Assembly (NCBI GenBank): GCA_002794465.1
Contig: MTSL01000220.1
Span: forward strand, 2,511 to 29,885
Length of the DNA: 27,375 bases
Direction of reading: 5' to 3'
Origin: Paramicrosporidium saccamoebae
Taxonomy: Eukaryota; Rozellomycota
In this document: positions 24,492-27,375 of the stretch, in pieces
How positions within the stretch are numbered: position 1 is the stretch's first letter
How the letters are laid out: every line of letters starts with the position of its first letter
Notes under the pieces: model-generated
What the model saw: the letters and a program-made list of their open reading frames with translations, nothing else
The model's database searches: none
Told to the model about the DNA's origin: nothing
Program-made: the position numbers and the translations under genes

Positions 24492-27281
24492 TCCGTACCA
24501 CTTGCCCCAGAGCTGCCCCCTCGTGCCGCCTCTCTTGATACTCTGACGCAAATGGCCATGCTCGACCGAACCACTTCTCTGTCTCATATATTGGCATCCA
24601 AGACTGCCACCCTCAACACCTCCACCGACCCCGTCATTCGTTCCTGCGAAACTCTCAAACGGAGCCGTTCTGGCGGTCTGTCTGGACTATTAAAAAAGCT
24701 GAGAGGATCGGGACAGAGCATTAGTGATCCAGAACGGGCAGCACGTAAACAGGCGAGAGCATTGAGAAGGACCCGGTCGCTGGGAGCCATGCAGATCCTG
24801 ACCAAGGATTACTTTAAATTTGATGTTCCCGGAGAAGGAGAGGGAGGACTGTTAGCATCCCCGATTAGTCAGACTACCGATGGGATCGAGGGTCTCAGTC
24901 TTAAGAGTCAGGAAGATGAATACCTTGGCAGTCCGGGATCTCCAACATTGCAAGAAATCCTGTCAATGCAGACTGACTTGGGGGTGCTAAAGGTAACGTT
25001 GTACTGTTGAATACACTGATTTTACTAGATGGAGGGACAGGATAGCTCGCGCAATTCATTCACCGAGGAATGTGAACTGGTGGAAATCCCCGATAATGTC
25101 GATGCTGATAAAACGTGCGATATTCCATTGGATATTCAAGAGGAGTCCCAAACCAGTTCCAGCGAACCCGAGCCGCACCAGGCCAAACTGATGGATGCCG
25201 TCATGAAAGGCTTTACTGCTTGTTTGGTAAAAAAGGCAACTTCGGCCAAAGAATCTAAAAGACCATCTTTGGATGGGTTCCTGGCTGATTTGAAAAAATC
25301 CCTGCCCAGAAGATACAGCGAGCAGGTCGATTTTATCCATCGACGTGTGTCCGATTTGGTCCAAGAATCTACGGCTGTGATTAAACAGAGAAGCAGTCAG
25401 ACAGGCTCTATATCTGTACCTGCTACTGCGACAGGTTCTGTATCTGCTGCTGAGACAGAACTGGAATGCAGCCAAGCGGGTCATCTCTATAGACGCTCAT
25501 CAGATCCAGCCCAGGAATCCCGAGACCGTCATATTGTGTACTCCCTCCCCTCTCCTGCTCCCAGCACTGTGGACGAACAGTTGCAATCTGTGCTGGAGCG
25601 TTATTGTGTCATCAAGGAGCTTGCAGAGACGGATCCAGAGGCGCCCATTGTCAATGAGCTGCTCCAAGAATTGGATGAGATTGTCTGTGGATTGGGACGC
25701 ACACCCATTGTGGACGTTGCCGAGAGTATGGCTCATTTAGACTTTAACGCATGCGGCGACTTGTTAAATTGCCAGGAAGAAATCCTTTCCCCTGTGGAAC
25801 TTCCCCAGACGCCCTTGGTCCGCGATCTTTCACATGAGATCCTGGCCCTGAACTCTCCTCAGAGTGTAGCGGCTCCCTCTTCGGACATGTTCAGCGACCT
25901 GGTAAGGAAGCCGAAGAAGACTTTGGCATTCTCCACCTCCCGATCCATGATCATGTCACTCAGTCGTCCCGAACTTGGATATTATGGGACAACCAATGAC
26001 GAAGAAATGATTGAAATTGAAGACAAGCCGAATGATCCCTTGTTATTGCAGATATTTGAGAACCATCGTAGTTGCATGCAGTATGGCCGCACAGCATTGC
26101 CGCAGTCCTTTACAGAGCTACAGATTACTCTCGCCCGCTTTGCAGATGACATTGACCTGACCCGCGACTCGGCTGACCCGAAACATCTTTTCTTGATTCC
26201 ATTAAACGAGGCAAGCGTCCCACGATGGGTAAAGCCGGGGACTAGATTCAGAATCGGTCGAAACAGTCCCTGGTTACAGGGAAAATCACGTGTCGTCTCA
26301 CGAAATCACTGCGAAGTGTTCCACGACATTGATTGCTTCTTCATCTGCGATGTGGGAAGCTCCAGCGGGACCTTTATCAACGGGATTCGCCAGGCCGAGG
26401 AGGAGCAGAGCTGCGTTCCTCGGGCGCTGGAAAGCGGCGACATTGTGCAGATGGGTGTGGACTTTTATGCCGAGTCTGACCCGCTGGGAAATTTGGCTCT
26501 GGATTTCCGATGTGTGCAAACACTCGTTTTGCTGGGATATCCTAAAAAGGCGACGGCCGGAACGCCCGCCGAAACCGATCTTGTCAATAGTCAGCGTGTG
26601 GCCAATTCCCAGTCCGCCTTGGTCAGCTGGAAGCAAATACAGAAAGCCACGCTAAAGGCCCGTAAATTCCCCACCCGTCTTGAGGGAGGCAATCTAAAGA
26701 TTTACATGGAGTTGGGCGATTTGGTCCATGCAGATGGAGCCGGCATGGCGGTTGTATTCCGTGAGGACCAGCCGGCCTTTTCAGCCATCTTTAACAATTA
26801 CAAAATGAACTGGGAAATGGCCATGACCGACGCAGAAGGTTCATCTACCATTGTCCTAGATGTTCTGCCCAATTCTACCACGGCCTACAGTGTCATGCGC
26901 GAGTTGGCCGATTTGGGTCGAGTTACTGCCGTGACTCCGCAAAAGCTCGTCATCAATCCAGCCTGCTCCTATGGCCACACTGAAGAGCTTACTCCCTTCA
27001 GTGCCTCCGTTTCATTAGAGGACCTCACACCCACCTCCCTCACCGCCACGCCCTTTTACACAATCTCCGGCGATGACGCCACTTTTTACATCCTACAACG
27101 ATCCCATACCGATCGCCGTCAAATCTTCCTTGGAGAGGCTACTCTAACCACCAAGAAGAGCCGATGGGGCAAGAAGGGCCACATGCTCGAAGCCCGATTG
27201 GTGTTACCAGAGGGACACGAGCAACTGATAGTCCTAGGAATCTTGCTTTCGGCCCTGTTTAAAATTGAGAATACGAAATAG
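24486..27281 (+). CDS. Large FHA-domain protein with unassigned C-terminal domain
   Basis: Two exons, 24486-24992 and 25029-27281, joined in phase by a 36-nt intron; 919 residues. The start is the first ATG (a frame-opening GTG at 24480 is ignored). The first ~550 residues look mostly disordered, Ser/Thr-rich, with basic KRSRSGG and RRTRSLG patches. An FHA phosphothreonine-binding domain (about 565-670) shows FRIGRNS, SRVVSRNHCEVF, DVGSSSGTFING and LESGDIVQMGVDF, including the Arg, Ser-Arg-x-His and Gly-Thr-Phe-x-Asn ligand residues. A further structured region (about 715-919) has beta-rich segments (LKIYMELGD, FYILQRS, FLGEATLTTKKSRWGKKG) and ends in a hydrophobic helix (LIVLGILLSALFKIE). 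It resembles tubby/LURP-like folds to my eye; that is a guess. It probably signals through phosphopeptides. Confidence 0.88.
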
Positions 27282-27375
27282 ATGGACTGTGCAGAGTAGA
27301 ATCAATACAAAATTTTGTGTAAGAGTACATCTATGGACCAAGGATCCGAATAAGGAGGCTGTTTATGAGCGAGAG

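Overview
The window looks like nuclear DNA of a fungus with a very compact genome. The products are eukaryotic and fungal in kind: cytosolic ribosomal proteins eL22 and eL27, Has1, Trm5, TFIIE-alpha, Ubp3, a PP2A B56 subunit and a KRE9/KNH-type GPI protein. Nearly all introns are ultra-short (about 24-36 nt, GT-AG, usually with a CTAAC/CTAAT-like branch site). Divergent start codons can be 13-48 bp apart. Nuclear genes for cytochrome oxidase subunit IV, a complex I LYR subunit and mitoribosomal mL44 imply a respiring mitochondrion. The mix fits an early-diverging compact fungus such as a Paramicrosporidium-like rozellomycete; that placement is inference.

Layout. 1-595: no convincing gene, one copy of a dispersed repeat. 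596-4283: two tandem, diverged paralogues of an unknown ~545-residue secreted protein, both on the minus strand. 4777-7461: a divergent pair, Ubp3/USP10-like deubiquitinase (-) and Uba4/MOCS3 (+), with 48 bp between start codons. 7598-8103: cytochrome oxidase subunit IV (+). 8454-9086: bacterial-looking Mn superoxide dismutase (+). 9373-10483: DHHC palmitoyltransferase (-, six exons). 10641-10970: NDUFB9-like complex I subunit (-). 11013-11200: 35-bp minisatellite with a 10-N assembly gap. 11493-12495 / 12541-13788: divergent mL44 (-) and TRM5 (+), 45 bp apart, then HAS1 (+, 13848-15389). 15680-16096: RPL22 (+), convergent with the PP2A B56 subunit (-, 16350-17964). 18267-18803: RPL27 (+), which appears to contain a 123-nt AT-AC intron. 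19171-20719: viral/bacterial-type ATP-dependent DNA ligase (-), divergent from TFIIE-alpha (+, 20733-22019). 22130-23068: unrecognised basic, serine/proline-rich protein (-). 23744-24235: KRE9/KNH GPI-type surface protein (+). 24486-27281: large FHA-domain protein (+).

Themes. (1) Genes are packed back to back, and a CCAAT pentamer lies within 100 bp upstream of most start codons. (2) Two introns are multiples of three with no stop codon (NDUFB9 and TFIIE-alpha), so open reading frames hide them. (3) Spacers carry private minisatellites and a dispersed ~190-bp element. (4) Mitochondrial functions recur: COX subunit IV, complex I, mL44, Trm5, and perhaps a dual-targeted ligase. I see no tRNA, rRNA, CRISPR array or intact transposon. 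The best candidates for undescribed biology are the secreted paralogue pair, the RPL27 AT-AC intron, the FHA protein with its unassigned C-terminal domain, and an unassigned minus-strand coding-like segment at about 17990-18216.
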